DNA of 64,000 nucleotides from contig CAXSAZ010000019.1 in the NCBI GenBank assembly GCA_964235485.1, forward strand, positions 1 to 64,000, written 5' to 3'. Position 1 is the stretch's first letter, and every line of letters starts with the position of its first letter. Origin of the DNA: CAHJXG01 sp964235485 (GTDB lineage: Bacteria > Pseudomonadota > Alphaproteobacteria > Acetobacterales > Acetobacteraceae). Shown here one piece after another: positions 49,351 to 59,140 of this stretch. A program made the translations under genes and the position numbers. A model generated the notes under the pieces. It searched no databases, was not told where the DNA came from, and saw only the letters and a program-made list of their open reading frames with translations.

Positions 49351-49695
49351 GGACAGGACGCCCCGTGCCGGATTTCGCGAGAACCAACAAATTGCCACGA
49401 AGCAGGAACGAAGTCAATGTGCTTCCGATTTGATCGGGTCGCCGCATGGCGGGCGCGGCCTCGGGATCGGCGTCCGATCAGGACGCAGGCCGGCGCTGTC
49501 GTTGGTGAACAGGTCGAGCGTGCCGAAGCCGCGCGGCAGCGGCCGGATTGCCTCGGCCTCCGCGCCGATGGCCGGTCCAGGGCGGAGCGCAACCTGTCCT
49601 CCCAAACCGGGTCGGGCGCGCAGGGGCGGTGCCGCTCCCTTGAGGATGCGTGGCCCGCCGCATAGTAAGGGTGCAAACCTTGCAAGGATGGCTCG
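49351..49695. other. Divergent intergenic region with a coding-like remnant
   Basis: Between the leftward giant gene and the rightward epimerase gene, 49414-49629 on the minus strand has strongly GC-ending codons (for example FGTLDLFTNDSAGLRPDR) and a TGA at 49414, but no acceptable start codon or recognisable family. It may be the decayed 3' end of a gene. Around 49380-49440 the DNA is AT-richer and may hold the promoter of the giant gene. Confidence 0.35.
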
Positions 49696-50646
49696 ATGGC
49701 GACGCGCAGTGTGGCGACGGTGTTCGGCGGCAGCGGCTTCATCGGGCGCTACGTGGTGAAGCGGCTCCTGGCCCAGGGACACATCGTCCGGGTGGCCGGG
49801 CGGCGCACGGAAGCGGCGCGCGGCGCCATGATGGCGGGCCGGGTCGGCCAGATGGTGCCGCTGTATGTGAGCCTGGGCAACGAGGCGCAGGTGCAGCGGG
49901 CGACGGAAGGCGCCGACATCGTGGTGAACCTGGTCGGCCTGTTGAGCGAGAAGCGCCCCGGCGATTTCGGGCGCGTCCAGGCGGAGGGCGCCGGGCGGAT
50001 CGCGCGCTCGGCGGCGTCGCACGGGGTGGGGCGGATGGTGCAGGTGTCGGCCATCGGCGCGGACGCGCACAGCCCGAGCGCCTATGCGCGGACCAAGGCG
50101 GAAGGCGAGCAGGCGGTGCTGGCCGCGATGCCCCATGCCACGATCCTGCGCCCGTCCCTGGTGTTCGGGGCGGAGGACAAGTTCTTCAACCGGTTCGGCT
50201 CCATGGCGATGATGCTGCCGGTGATGCCGGTGATCTGCGGGAACACGCGGTTCCAGCCGGTGTACGTGGGCGACGTGGCGGACGCGGTGATGGCGGCCTT
50301 GGATAAGACCGAGGCGCGCGGGCGGACCTTTGAGCTGGGCGGGCCGCGGGTGTGGACGTTCCGGGAAATCCTCGCGTGGATCCTGAAGGAAACGCGCCGG
50401 CGCCGGCCGTTGGTGGAGGTGCCGCCGGGCTTGGCGCGGCTGCAAGCGCGGTTGGGAGAGCTGGTGCCGGGCAAGCCGTTCACGCGGGACCAGTTGGTCT
50501 TGCTCGGGCGGGACAACGTGGTGGGGGAGGGGATGCCGGGCTTGCAGGATCTGGGCATCGTGCCGACGCCGGTGGAGCTGGTGGTGCCGGAGTACCTGGA
50601 CCGCTACCGCGCCGGCGGGGGAAAGCGGGAGGAAATCCCGACATGA
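49696..50646 (+). CDS. NAD(P)-binding epimerase-like protein, complex I NDUFA9 subunit family
   Basis: The 316-residue atypical SDR begins VATVFGGSGFIGRYVVKRL. It then has VNLVGLLSEKRPGDFGRVQAEG, where the usual catalytic Tyr-Lys context is replaced by YARTKAEGEQAV, and ILRPSLVFGAEDKFFNRF, the hallmark of bacterial NDUFA9-like proteins. In mitochondria the family is an accessory subunit of complex I that binds NADPH; alphaproteobacteria carry the ancestor. It may also act as a reductase on quinone or lipid substrates. The DUF29 gene follows with its RBS overlapping the stop region. Confidence 0.9.
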   Translation: MATRSVATVFGGSGFIGRYVVKRLLAQGHIVRVAGRRTEAARGAMMAGRVGQMVPLYVSLGNEAQVQRATEGADIVVNLVGLLSEKRPGDFGRVQAEGAGRIARSAASHGVGRMVQVSAIGADAHSPSAYARTKAEGEQAVLAAMPHATILRPSLVFGAEDKFFNRFGSMAMMLPVMPVICGNTRFQPVYVGDVADAVMAALDKTEARGRTFELGGPRVWTFREILAWILKETRRRRPLVEVPPGLARLQARLGELVPGKPFTRDQLVLLGRDNVVGEGMPGLQDLGIVPTPVELVVPEYLDRYRAGGGKREEIPT

Positions 50647-50657
50647 AGGAGGGGCCG

Positions 50658-51086
50658 ATGGGCGATCTGTATAACGACGACATCTTGGAATGGTCGGAGC
50701 GGCAGGCGCGGCTGCTGCGCGACGTGGCAGGGGGGTGGCGGGGGAACGAAGCGCCCGATTGGGCCAACGTGATCGAGGAGATTGAGAGCGTGGGCCGGAG
50801 CCAGCTTACCGCCGTGAGGTCGCTGCTGGTGCAGGCGCTGCTACACGACCTGAAGTGCGCGGCTTGGCCCTTATCCCGGGACGTGCCGCATTGGCGGGCG
50901 GAAGCACGGGGGTTCCGCGACGAGGCGGCAGAAGCCTATGCGCCCTCCATGCGCCAGCACATCGACGTGGCCGAGCTTTACCGCAAAGCCTTGCGGCGGT
51001 TGCCCGACACTCAGGACGGTCAGCCGCCGCTACCGGTGCCGGAGGCTTGCCCGGCCACGCTGGATGAGCTGCTGGGGGCGGGATGA
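50658..51086 (+). CDS. DUF29 family protein (first of two)
   Basis: The 142-residue protein has the DUF29 plan: LYNDDILEWSERQARLLRDV, then WANVIEEIESVGRSQLTAVRSLL, a conserved central LLHDLKCAAWPLSRDVPHWR and C-terminal FRDEAAEAYAPSMRQHIDVAELYRKA. The function of DUF29 is unknown; it is abundant in cyanobacteria and Rhodospirillales. ATG 50658 has AAGGAGG five to six bases upstream, better than the ATG at 50643 that overlaps the epimerase stop. A second DUF29 gene is at 62462. Confidence 0.88.
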   Translation: MGDLYNDDILEWSERQARLLRDVAGGWRGNEAPDWANVIEEIESVGRSQLTAVRSLLVQALLHDLKCAAWPLSRDVPHWRAEARGFRDEAAEAYAPSMRQHIDVAELYRKALRRLPDTQDGQPPLPVPEACPATLDELLGAG

Positions 51087-51269
51087 ACGCACCCAGCAAC
51101 GAATTCCGAACGCGGACAGCCGTTGGCGGGCCATGAGCCTCGGCGACAAGCACCTGACGGACGGGACCGAAGACCCGAAAGAGCGCACGCCGCCTATCGC
51201 GCGGACGGGATGGCCGGGAGTGAGCGTCCCACCGCGGCGCTGGCCGAGGCCGGGCGGGACGCAAGCCGT

Positions 51270-52337
51270 TCAGGTTGGGATGACGCCCATGGCGGCCGTG
51301 CTGTCGTTCGGGTCGAGGATGGCGGACATAGCCGCGGCCTGGCCCCCGCTGTCCCCGCCCTGGGAGTAGCCCCAGCCGCCCGATCCCTGAGCCGTCGCGG
51401 GCGACAGGGCCTGGTCCAGCAGCCGCTCGTCCGTCACGCCCTGCAGCACCAGCGACCCCTTGCCGACCAGCTCGTCGGGGCCGGTGCGGGTGTCGTACAC
51501 GACGAACAGGTCCGGGCCGTCCGCGCCCACGGTGAAGGTGTTGCCGCCGGCAAAGGTGCCGTGGAACACCGCATACTCCGCGCTGCCGATGGCGGGGCGG
51601 AAAAGGCTTATGGGAGGGACGTTGTAGTTGTACGTGTAAAGCTCCGGCACCAGCGCCACGCTGCTGTCCACCTTGGCAAGGGGCGCGTCGCTGGCAGTCG
51701 GGCCGTTGGTGTCCACGTCGTAATAGCGAAAGCCGATGTGGTCGCCGCGCCCGAGATCGGTGATCGCGTCCATGGGGCCTTTGAACGTGTCCCCGTCCGA
51801 CACGACGCCGTCGCCCGCGGCGTCGTTCAGCACCACCAGGTTGCCATCGTTGACCAGCGTGAACGTGTCGCTGCCCAGGCCGCCGGTCAGGGTGCTGCCG
51901 GGCTGCATCCCGCTGCCGCCGCCAAGGCTGATCAGCGTGTCGTCGCCGTTGCCGCCGATCAACGTGCTGCCGAGGCCGCCTGTCAGCGTGTCGTCGCCGT
52001 TGCCGCCGAAGGCGACGCTGTTGGACCCGCTGAGTTGGATGGTGTCGTCGCCGTTGCCGCCGTCGATGAAGAGGTTGTCAGCCGGGGCGTAAAACAAGCC
52101 GTCCGTGGTGATCGTGTCGTTGCCGTTGCCGCCGAAGACGGCCGAGTTGCTGGCCCAATCCGGCTGGTTGTAGAAACTGAAGTAATCGTCGTCGTTTCCG
52201 AGTTGATAAACAGGCATGGGTCCTTGTTCCTCCGCTGGCCCGGCAGCAACGAGACTGATCCCCGCGCCGGCAAAGCGGCCGAGACTTAGGGAAGGCGCCG
52301 CCGCTTCTGCTGTGACCTGCGTCACACTGTCCGGCAT
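51270..52337 (-). CDS. Calcium-binding RTX-like (hemolysin-type repeat) protein
   Basis: The 355-residue protein contains several GGxGxDxx nonapeptide repeats: FGGNGNDTI, DGGNGDDTIQL, FGGNGDDTLTGGLG and IGGNGDDTLISLGGG, at about residues 68-165. These are the calcium-binding parallel beta-roll of RTX proteins. A compact C-terminal domain follows (GNTFTVGADGPDLFVVYDTR). Such proteins are secreted by type I systems using a C-terminal signal. An alternative start at 52217 (MPVYQLGNDDDY) is preceded by AAGGA very close to the ATG. No T1SS genes are adjacent. Confidence 0.8.
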   Translation of the reverse strand: MPDSVTQVTAEAAAPSLSLGRFAGAGISLVAAGPAEEQGPMPVYQLGNDDDYFSFYNQPDWASNSAVFGGNGNDTITTDGLFYAPADNLFIDGGNGDDTIQLSGSNSVAFGGNGDDTLTGGLGSTLIGGNGDDTLISLGGGSGMQPGSTLTGGLGSDTFTLVNDGNLVVLNDAAGDGVVSDGDTFKGPMDAITDLGRGDHIGFRYYDVDTNGPTASDAPLAKVDSSVALVPELYTYNYNVPPISLFRPAIGSAEYAVFHGTFAGGNTFTVGADGPDLFVVYDTRTGPDELVGKGSLVLQGVTDERLLDQALSPATAQGSGGWGYSQGGDSGGQAAAMSAILDPNDSTAAMGVIPT

Positions 52338-52446
52338 TGGGTTGATCCGATTGACAACGGGGCGGCGTTGCAGCGTGCTCTGCGGGATGCCGTTGGCATT
52401 CCCGGCCCGATAGGTCCATTATGGAACTAATACGCTGGGCCGCTCT

Positions 52447-52467
52447 GCCGCTGTTCTGGGCAGCGGC
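52447..52467. promoter_or_regulatory. Inverted repeat upstream of gltD
   Basis: GCCGCTG (52447-52453) and CAGCGGC (52461-52467) are perfect 7-bp inverted copies around seven bases, about 130 bases upstream of gltD. The repeat could be an operator or a hairpin. It lies in the only AT-richer stretch before the glutamate synthase genes. Confidence 0.35.
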
Positions 52468-52597
52468 GCTCCGATGATGAAAATTAGGGCAGCACTGCTG
52501 ACGTAGCTGCTGTTTTTCTCATCGCCAAGCCGGCAAGACACCCTTAATATGCTGGCGCAAGACGGCCGCACGGCGACTTGATCGGAGGAATGTGACC

Positions 52598-54028
52598 ATG
52601 GCTGACCGTATGCTGCAATTCGTGAGCCTGGCGCAGCGTCAGCCAGACAAGCGCGCGTCGTCCATGCGGCGGGAGGACTTCGCCGAGATCTATGCCGACT
52701 TCGACCCGGCGCAGGCCAGCGCGCAGGCCAGCCGGTGCAGCCAATGCGGCGTGCCGTTCTGCCAGGTGCACTGCCCGCTCGGGCAGAACATCCCGGATTG
52801 GCTGAAGCTCACGGCGGAGAACCGGCTGCAGGAAGCCTACGAGGTCAGCGCCGCGACCAGCACCTTCCCAGAAATCTGTGGGCGCATCTGCCCGCAGGAC
52901 CGGCTGTGCGAGGGCAACTGCGTCATCGAAAAGGGGTTCGACAGCGTCACCATCGGCGCGGTGGAGCGGTTCATCACCGACCATGCGTGGGAACAGGGCT
53001 GGGTGACGGGGCCGAAGCCACGGCAGGAACGGCCGCAATCGGTGGGGATCATCGGCGCCGGGCCGGGGGGCCTGGCGGCGGCGGAGCGGCTGCGGACGCT
53101 GGGGTATCAGGTGCACGTTTACGACCGGTATGACCGGGTGGGCGGGCTGATGATCTACGGCATTCCCGGGTTCAAGCTGGAAAAGGACATCGTGCTGCGG
53201 CGCTGGAAGCTGCTGGAGGAGGGGGGCATCCAGTTCCACCTCGGCGTGGAGCTGGGGCGGGACCTGAGCTTCGCGGAATTGCGGGCGCGGCATGACAGCG
53301 TGCTGATCGCCACGGGCGTTTACAAGGCGCGCGACATCGGCGGACCCGGCGCCGGGCTGCCGGGGATCGAGACGGCGATGGATTTCCTGACCGCCAGCAA
53401 CCGGAAGGGCCTGGGCGACCAAGTGCCGGAGTTCGACAGCGGGCGGCTGAACGCCGCGGGCAAGCGCGTGGTGGTGATCGGCGGCGGCGACACGGCGATG
53501 GACTGCGTGCGCACCGCGACGCGCCAAGGCGCGGCGAGCGTTGCGTGCCTGTATCGGCGCGACAAGGCGAACATGCCCGGCTCCATGCGCGAGGTGAAGA
53601 ACGCGGAGGAGGAGGGCGTGCAGTTCGCGTGGCTGTCCGCGCCCGAAGCGTTCCTGGGCGACGACCATGTGACGGGGGTGCGCGTGCAACGGATGCGCCT
53701 CGGCCTGACCGACAGCTCCGGGCGGCAGGCGGTGGAAGCGACGGACAGCCGGATGACCTTGGACGCGGATTTGGTGGTCAAGGCGCTGGGCTTCGACCCG
53801 GAGGACCTGCCGCGGCTGTGGGACGAGCCGGGGCTGGAGGTGAGCCGGTGGGGCACGCTCAAGGTGGAGCACCGGACGCAGATGACGATGCTGCCGGGCG
53901 TGTTCGCGGCGGGAGATATCGTGCGCGGGGCGAGCCTGGTGGTGTGGGCGATCCGCGACGGGCGGGACGCGGCGGCGCGGATGCACAAGTATATGCAGCA
54001 GGGGGCGATGCAGGTCGCGGCGGAGTGA
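52598..54028 (+). CDS. gltD: Glutamate synthase (NADPH) small subunit
   Basis: The 476-residue protein has the N-terminal [4Fe-4S] cysteine cluster CSQCGVPFCQVHC plus CGRICPQDRLCEGNC. The FAD motif VGIIGAGPGGLAAAERL near residue 148 and the NADPH motif VVVIGGGDTAMDCVRTA near residue 290 follow. It transfers electrons from NADPH to the large subunit for glutamate formation from glutamine and 2-oxoglutarate. ATG 52598 is nine bases after GGAGG; GTG 52592 is too close to it. In this genome gltD precedes gltB and an unknown gene lies between them. Confidence 0.95.
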   Translation: MADRMLQFVSLAQRQPDKRASSMRREDFAEIYADFDPAQASAQASRCSQCGVPFCQVHCPLGQNIPDWLKLTAENRLQEAYEVSAATSTFPEICGRICPQDRLCEGNCVIEKGFDSVTIGAVERFITDHAWEQGWVTGPKPRQERPQSVGIIGAGPGGLAAAERLRTLGYQVHVYDRYDRVGGLMIYGIPGFKLEKDIVLRRWKLLEEGGIQFHLGVELGRDLSFAELRARHDSVLIATGVYKARDIGGPGAGLPGIETAMDFLTASNRKGLGDQVPEFDSGRLNAAGKRVVVIGGGDTAMDCVRTATRQGAASVACLYRRDKANMPGSMREVKNAEEEGVQFAWLSAPEAFLGDDHVTGVRVQRMRLGLTDSSGRQAVEATDSRMTLDADLVVKALGFDPEDLPRLWDEPGLEVSRWGTLKVEHRTQMTMLPGVFAAGDIVRGASLVVWAIRDGRDAAARMHKYMQQGAMQVAAE

Positions 54029-54537
54029 TGCACTGGCCGGGGACGCTGCTGTGCGCGGCGCTCCTGCTCGGTTTCGGCGTCTTGCTGCTTGCCCAGGCCG
54101 GGCCAAGCGAGGAAGCGCACCGGCTTGCCCGGTCATGGCTCGTGGGCGCGCAGTCTGGATATTCGTTCGACGCCGTTGCTGCCGAGAAGCGGGGCAAGGT
54201 CATTGGAGTTTTGAAGTCCTACAATCAAAACCAGGCGCAGGTGGCCGAAGCCGTGGATCGCATCGTCACGCCCGGGATGTATGCCAAGCTGCCGGCCCTG
54301 CTCGTACGATACGAGGACGTGTTGGTGCGCCACCTCACCACGAGGGAGCTGCGCTCGGTCGTGCGCGACGAAGACAATGAGGCGCGTCGAAGCGCCGCCG
54401 CGAAAATGCGGCAGGTTGAGGCCGACCTGGAGCAAGCCAGGCGCGTCTGGGGCAGGGACTCGTGCCGCGAGATTTTTGCCGAGAACCGGGTGGTGCTCGC
54501 AGGTTTGGGTTTGGGCGAGGCAGTGGCCGGGTGTTGA
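54028..54537 (+). CDS. Signal-anchored protein of unknown function between gltD and gltB
   Basis: The 169-residue protein has an N-terminal hydrophobic segment (LLCAALLLGFGVLLLAQAG) like a signal peptide or anchor. A helical, charged domain follows with YEDVLVRHLTTRELRSVVRD, somewhat like DUF2059 proteins; this resemblance is weak. The ATG overlaps the gltD stop (TGATG), so it is translationally coupled. It is not a known subunit of glutamate synthase, and a membrane-side or periplasmic role is indicated by its N-terminus. Confidence 0.75.
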   Translation: MHWPGTLLCAALLLGFGVLLLAQAGPSEEAHRLARSWLVGAQSGYSFDAVAAEKRGKVIGVLKSYNQNQAQVAEAVDRIVTPGMYAKLPALLVRYEDVLVRHLTTRELRSVVRDEDNEARRSAAAKMRQVEADLEQARRVWGRDSCREIFAENRVVLAGLGLGEAVAGC

Positions 54538-54598
54538 CGCGCCGCCTCGGCCCGGCTGCCGCCGTTCGAGTCGCTGAAATGTTGTGATGGAGCAAAAG

Positions 54599-57500
54599 AT
54601 GACCGAGTCTCCGGCCGACTTCCCCGCCGCCTGGGCCGCCAACGCCGCGCGCCTCGAACACACCTATGACCCGGCCCAGGAACACGACGCCTGCGGGGTC
54701 GGCGTCGTCGCCGCCCTCGACGGCCGCGCCCGGCGGGACGTGGTGCAGGCCGGCATCGACGCGCTGCGCGCCGTGTGGCACCGCGGCGCCGTGGACGCGG
54801 ACGGCAAGACCGGGGACGGCGCCGGCATCCACATCGAAATCCCGCAAGACTTCTTCGCCGAGGCCGTGCGCCGCTCCGGGCACAAGGAGCCGCCGGGGCG
54901 CATGGCGGTGGGCATGGTGTTCCTGCCCAAGACCGACCTCAGCGCGCAGGAACGCTGCCGGCAGATCGTGGAAACGGAAATCCTGGCGCTCGGCTACGGC
55001 ATCTACGGCTGGCGGCAGGTGCCGATCCACACCGACTGCATCGGCGAAAAAGCCAACGCCACCCGGCCGGAAATCGAGCAGATCATGATCCGCGGGCGGC
55101 CCGGCCTCGATGCGGAGGGCGATGGCGCCGCGTTCGAGCGCGACCTGTACGTGATCCGGCGCCGGATCGAGAAGCAGGCCATCGCCTCGCAGATCCCGGA
55201 GCTTTACATCTGCAGCCTGTCCTGCCGGAGCATCATCTACAAGGGGATGTTCCTGGCGGAAAGCCTGGCCGACTTCTACCCGGACCTCCGCGACCCGCGC
55301 TTCATCAGCCGGTTCGCAATCTACCACCAGCGTTACTCCACCAATACCTTCCCGACCTGGCGCCTGGCGCAGCCGTTCCGGATGCTGGCGCACAACGGGG
55401 AGATCAACACCGTCCACGGCAACGCCAACTGGATGAAGTCGCACGAAACGCGGCTGGCGGCGGGCGCCTTGGAGGGCTTCGTCGAGGACATCAAGCCGGT
55501 GGTGCAGGCGGGCGGGTCGGACACCGCGACCTTGGACAACGTGTTCGAGCTGCTGGTGCGTGCCGGGCGGGACGCGCCGATGGCCAAGGCGCTGCTGATC
55601 CCGGCCAGCGTCGGGCAGGACGCGACCATGCCGGCGGCGCACCGCGACCTGTTCCTGTACTGCAACGCCGTCATGGAGCCGTGGGACGGCCCGGCGGCGA
55701 TCACCGCCACCGACGGGCGCTGGGTGATCGCCGGGCTGGACCGCAACGGGCTGCGCCCGCTCCGCTACACGGTCACGGACAGCAAGCTGCTGGTGGTGGG
55801 CAGCGAGACGGGGATGGTGAAGTTCCTGGAAGCGGAGATCGTCGCCAAGGGCCGGGTCGGGCCGGGGCAGACGGTGGGCGTCGATCTGGACGCGGCGCGG
55901 TTCTACCTCGATGACGAGATGAAGGACCTGCTTGCCGCCCGGCAGCCGTTCGGGGAATGGACGAAGGGGATCACCCGGCTCGACGGCATCATCAAGACGG
56001 ACGCGCCGGAGACGGTGCAGTACGCGCCGGAGGAGCTGCGGCGGCGGCAGCTCGCGGTGGGCACCACGCTGGAAGAATTGGAGATGATCCTACACCCCAT
56101 GGTGGAGGACAGCGCCGAGGCCATCGGCTCCATGGGGGACGACACGCCCATCGCGGTCTTGAGCGAGCGTTACCGCGGCCTGCACCATTACTTCCGGCAA
56201 GGATTCAGCCAGGTCACCAACCCGCCCATCGACAGCCTGCGGGAAACGCGGGTGATGACGCTTAAGACCCGGCTCGGCAACCTCGGCAACGTCTTGGACG
56301 AGGACAGCAGCCAGTGCGACCTGCTGCAGCTCGAAAGCCCCGTGCTGAGCAACGCCGAGTTCGCGGCGATGACGGCGCGGATGGGGGAGGGGGCGTGCCG
56401 GGTGGACTGCACCTTCCCCGTGGCGGAGGGGGAAGCCGGGCTGCGCGCCGGGCTGGACCGCATCCGGCGGGAAGCGGAGGAAGGGGTGCGCGCCGGCTGC
56501 GCCCATGTGGTGCTGACCGACGAGGCGCAGGGCGAGGATCGCGCGCCGATGCCGATGATCCTGGCCACGGGCGCGGTGCACACGCATCTGGTGCGGCAGT
56601 CGCTCCGCACCTTCACCAGCCTCAACGTGCGCAGCGCCGAGTGCATCGACACCCATTACTTCGCCGTGTTGATCGGGGTGGGGGCGACCACGGTGAACGC
56701 CTACCTGGCGCAGGAAAGCATCGCCGACCGGCACCGGCGCGGCCTGTTCGGGCCGATGACGCTGAAGGAGGCGGTGCAGCGGTATAAGAAGGCGGTCGAT
56801 AAGGGGCTGCTGAAGATCATGTCCAAGATGGGCATCTCGGTCATCAGTTCTTACCGCGGCGGCTACAACTTCGAGGCCATCGGGCTGTCCCGCGCTTTGG
56901 TGGGCGAGTTCTTCCCCGGGATGCAGTCGCGCATCTCCGGCATCGGGCTGTCGGGCCTCGCCCGGCGCATCCTGGGGCTGCACGAGGCCGCCTGGGCGGG
57001 CGAGGCGGCGACGCTGCCGGTGGGGGGCGTTTACAAGCTGCGGCGCCGGGGCGAGGTCCATGCGTTCGACGGCGGGCTGATCCACACGCTGCAGACGGCG
57101 GTGGCGACGGACAGCTTCGAGACGTATCGGCGCTACGCGGACGGGGTGCGGCGGCAGAAGCCGGTGGCGTTGCGCGACCTCTTGGATTTCCGGTTCGACG
57201 CGGTGAAGCCGATCTCCGTCGATGACGTGGAAAGCATCACGGAAATCAGGAAACGCCTGGTGGCGCCGGGCATCTCCTTGGGCGCGCTCAGCCCGGAGGC
57301 GCACGAGACGCTGAGCATCGCGATGAACCGCATCGGCGCCAGGTCCGACAGCGGCGAGGGCGGCGAGGACCCGGAGCGCGCGACGCCCCGGCTGAACGGG
57401 GACAATGCGTCGTCCGCGATCAAGCAGGTGGGGTCGGGACGGTTCGGGGTCACGGCCGAGTACTTGAACGCCTGCCGCGAGATCGAGATCAAGATGGCCC

Positions 57501-59140
57501 AGGGCGCCAAGCCCGGCGAGGGTGGGCAGTTGCCGGGGTTCAAGGTGTCGCCGCTCATTGCGAAGCTCAGGCACTCGACGCCGGGCGTCACGCTGATCAG
57601 CCCGCCGCCGCACCACGACATCTACTCCATCGAGGACTTGGCGCAACTCATCTACGACCTCAAGCAGATCAATCCGGATGCCGGGGTGTGCGTGAAGCTG
57701 GTGTCGCGCTCCGGCATCGGCACCATCGCGGCGGGTGTCGCCAAGGCCAAGGCGGACACCATCCTGATCAGCGGCCACAGCGGCGGCACCGGGGCCAGCC
57801 CGCAAACCTCCGTGAAGTATGCGGGCCTGCCGTGGGAAATGGGGCTGTCGGAGGCGCACCAGGTCCTGACCCTGAACCGGCTGCGCCACCGGGTGCGGCT
57901 GCGCACGGACGGGGGGATCAAGACCGGGCGGGACGTGGTGATCGCGGCCATGCTGGGGGCGGAGGAGTTCGGCATCGGCACCACGAGCCTGGTTGCCATG
58001 GGCTGCATCATGGTGCGGCAATGCCATAGCAACACCTGCCCGGTGGGCGTGTGCACCCAGGACGACACGCTGCGGCAGAAGTTCGACGGCAGCCCGGAGA
58101 AGGTGATCAACCTGTTCTCCTTCATCGCGGAGGACGTGCGCGGCATCCTGGCGTCGTTGGGCGTGCGGCGGCTGACGGACGTGATCGGGCGGACGGACCT
58201 GCTGCAGCAGGTGAGCCGGGGGTCGGATTTGCTGGACGACCTTGACCTCAACCCGCTGCTGGCCCAGGCGGACCCCGGGCCGCACGCACGCTATTGCACG
58301 CAGGCCGGGCGGACGGAGGTGCCGGAAACGCTGGACGCGCAGATGATCGGGGACGCCGCCGCGCTGTTCGAACGGGGCGAGAAGATGCAGCTACAGTACA
58401 ACATCCGCAACACCCACCGCGCCATCGGCACCAAGCTGTCATCGCGCATCACCAGGCGGTACGGGATGACCGGCCTGCAGCCCGGCCACGTCACGGTGCG
58501 GCTGCGCGGCACGGCCGGGCAATCGCTCGGCGCGTTCGGGGTGCAGGGGCTGAAGCTGGAGGTCCTGGGCGACGCGAACGACTATGTGGGCAAGGGCTTG
58601 TCCGGGGCGACCATCGTGGTGCGCCCGGCGCCGAGCAGCACACTGGTGAGCCAAGCCAACACCATCATCGGCAACACCGTGCTGTATGGGGCCACGGCGG
58701 GCGAGCTGTTCGCGGCCGGGCAAGCCGGGGAGCGGTTCGCGGTGCGCAACAGCGGGGCGGTCGCGGTGGTGGAGGGCTGCGGCTCCAATGGTTGCGAGTA
58801 CATGACGGGGGGCACGGTGGTGGTGCTGGGCGCGGTGGGCGACAACTTCGGCGCCGGGTTCACCGGGGGAGTGGCGTTTGTTTATGACGCGGAGGGGATG
58901 TTCGAGAAGCGGGTGAACCCGGACACGCTGACCTGGCAGCGTGTGGGGTCGGCGCATTGGGACCGGGTGCTGCGGGGCCTGGTGGCCCGGCACGCGAAAG
59001 AAACGCACAGCCGGTATGCCGCGTCGCTGCTGCTGGATTGGGGGCAGACGCTGGGGCGGTTCTGGCAGGTGGTGCCGAAGGAGTATGTGAAGTACCTGGA
59101 GGCGCCGTTGTCGGATGCGGCGGAGGCGCTGCGGGCGTGA
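54599..59140 (+). CDS. gltB: Glutamate synthase (NADPH) large subunit
   Basis: The roughly 1,513-residue protein contains the class II amidotransferase with catalytic Cys32 exposed after propeptide removal (EHDACGVGVVAALDG) and the central domain. The FMN-binding synthase domain includes ISGHSGGTGASP and the 3Fe-4S cluster cysteines in GCIMVRQCHSNTCPVGVC. A C-terminal GXGXG beta-helix has FVGYDA-type repeats (EGCGSNGCEYMTGGTVVVLG in part). ATG 54599 has GGAG six bases upstream; in-frame GTG 54584 and ATG 54587 are alternatives. Length is normal for bacterial GltB. It forms the alpha subunit with GltD. Confidence 0.95.
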   Translation: MTESPADFPAAWAANAARLEHTYDPAQEHDACGVGVVAALDGRARRDVVQAGIDALRAVWHRGAVDADGKTGDGAGIHIEIPQDFFAEAVRRSGHKEPPGRMAVGMVFLPKTDLSAQERCRQIVETEILALGYGIYGWRQVPIHTDCIGEKANATRPEIEQIMIRGRPGLDAEGDGAAFERDLYVIRRRIEKQAIASQIPELYICSLSCRSIIYKGMFLAESLADFYPDLRDPRFISRFAIYHQRYSTNTFPTWRLAQPFRMLAHNGEINTVHGNANWMKSHETRLAAGALEGFVEDIKPVVQAGGSDTATLDNVFELLVRAGRDAPMAKALLIPASVGQDATMPAAHRDLFLYCNAVMEPWDGPAAITATDGRWVIAGLDRNGLRPLRYTVTDSKLLVVGSETGMVKFLEAEIVAKGRVGPGQTVGVDLDAARFYLDDEMKDLLAARQPFGEWTKGITRLDGIIKTDAPETVQYAPEELRRRQLAVGTTLEELEMILHPMVEDSAEAIGSMGDDTPIAVLSERYRGLHHYFRQGFSQVTNPPIDSLRETRVMTLKTRLGNLGNVLDEDSSQCDLLQLESPVLSNAEFAAMTARMGEGACRVDCTFPVAEGEAGLRAGLDRIRREAEEGVRAGCAHVVLTDEAQGEDRAPMPMILATGAVHTHLVRQSLRTFTSLNVRSAECIDTHYFAVLIGVGATTVNAYLAQESIADRHRRGLFGPMTLKEAVQRYKKAVDKGLLKIMSKMGISVISSYRGGYNFEAIGLSRALVGEFFPGMQSRISGIGLSGLARRILGLHEAAWAGEAATLPVGGVYKLRRRGEVHAFDGGLIHTLQTAVATDSFETYRRYADGVRRQKPVALRDLLDFRFDAVKPISVDDVESITEIRKRLVAPGISLGALSPEAHETLSIAMNRIGARSDSGEGGEDPERATPRLNGDNASSAIKQVGSGRFGVTAEYLNACREIEIKMAQGAKPGEGGQLPGFKVSPLIAKLRHSTPGVTLISPPPHHDIYSIEDLAQLIYDLKQINPDAGVCVKLVSRSGIGTIAAGVAKAKADTILISGHSGGTGASPQTSVKYAGLPWEMGLSEAHQVLTLNRLRHRVRLRTDGGIKTGRDVVIAAMLGAEEFGIGTTSLVAMGCIMVRQCHSNTCPVGVCTQDDTLRQKFDGSPEKVINLFSFIAEDVRGILASLGVRRLTDVIGRTDLLQQVSRGSDLLDDLDLNPLLAQADPGPHARYCTQAGRTEVPETLDAQMIGDAAALFERGEKMQLQYNIRNTHRAIGTKLSSRITRRYGMTGLQPGHVTVRLRGTAGQSLGAFGVQGLKLEVLGDANDYVGKGLSGATIVVRPAPSSTLVSQANTIIGNTVLYGATAGELFAAGQAGERFAVRNSGAVAVVEGCGSNGCEYMTGGTVVVLGAVGDNFGAGFTGGVAFVYDAEGMFEKRVNPDTLTWQRVGSAHWDRVLRGLVARHAKETHSRYAASLLLDWGQTLGRFWQVVPKEYVKYLEAPLSDAAEALRA

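Noticed and set aside
45446..49447. A 1,333-codon open frame overlapping the giant repeat gene on the same strand in another frame
   Set aside because: It is arginine- and glycine-rich with no domain signature, while the chosen frame encodes regular beta-repeats and nine conserved C-terminal units. The long frame is a by-product of high GC.
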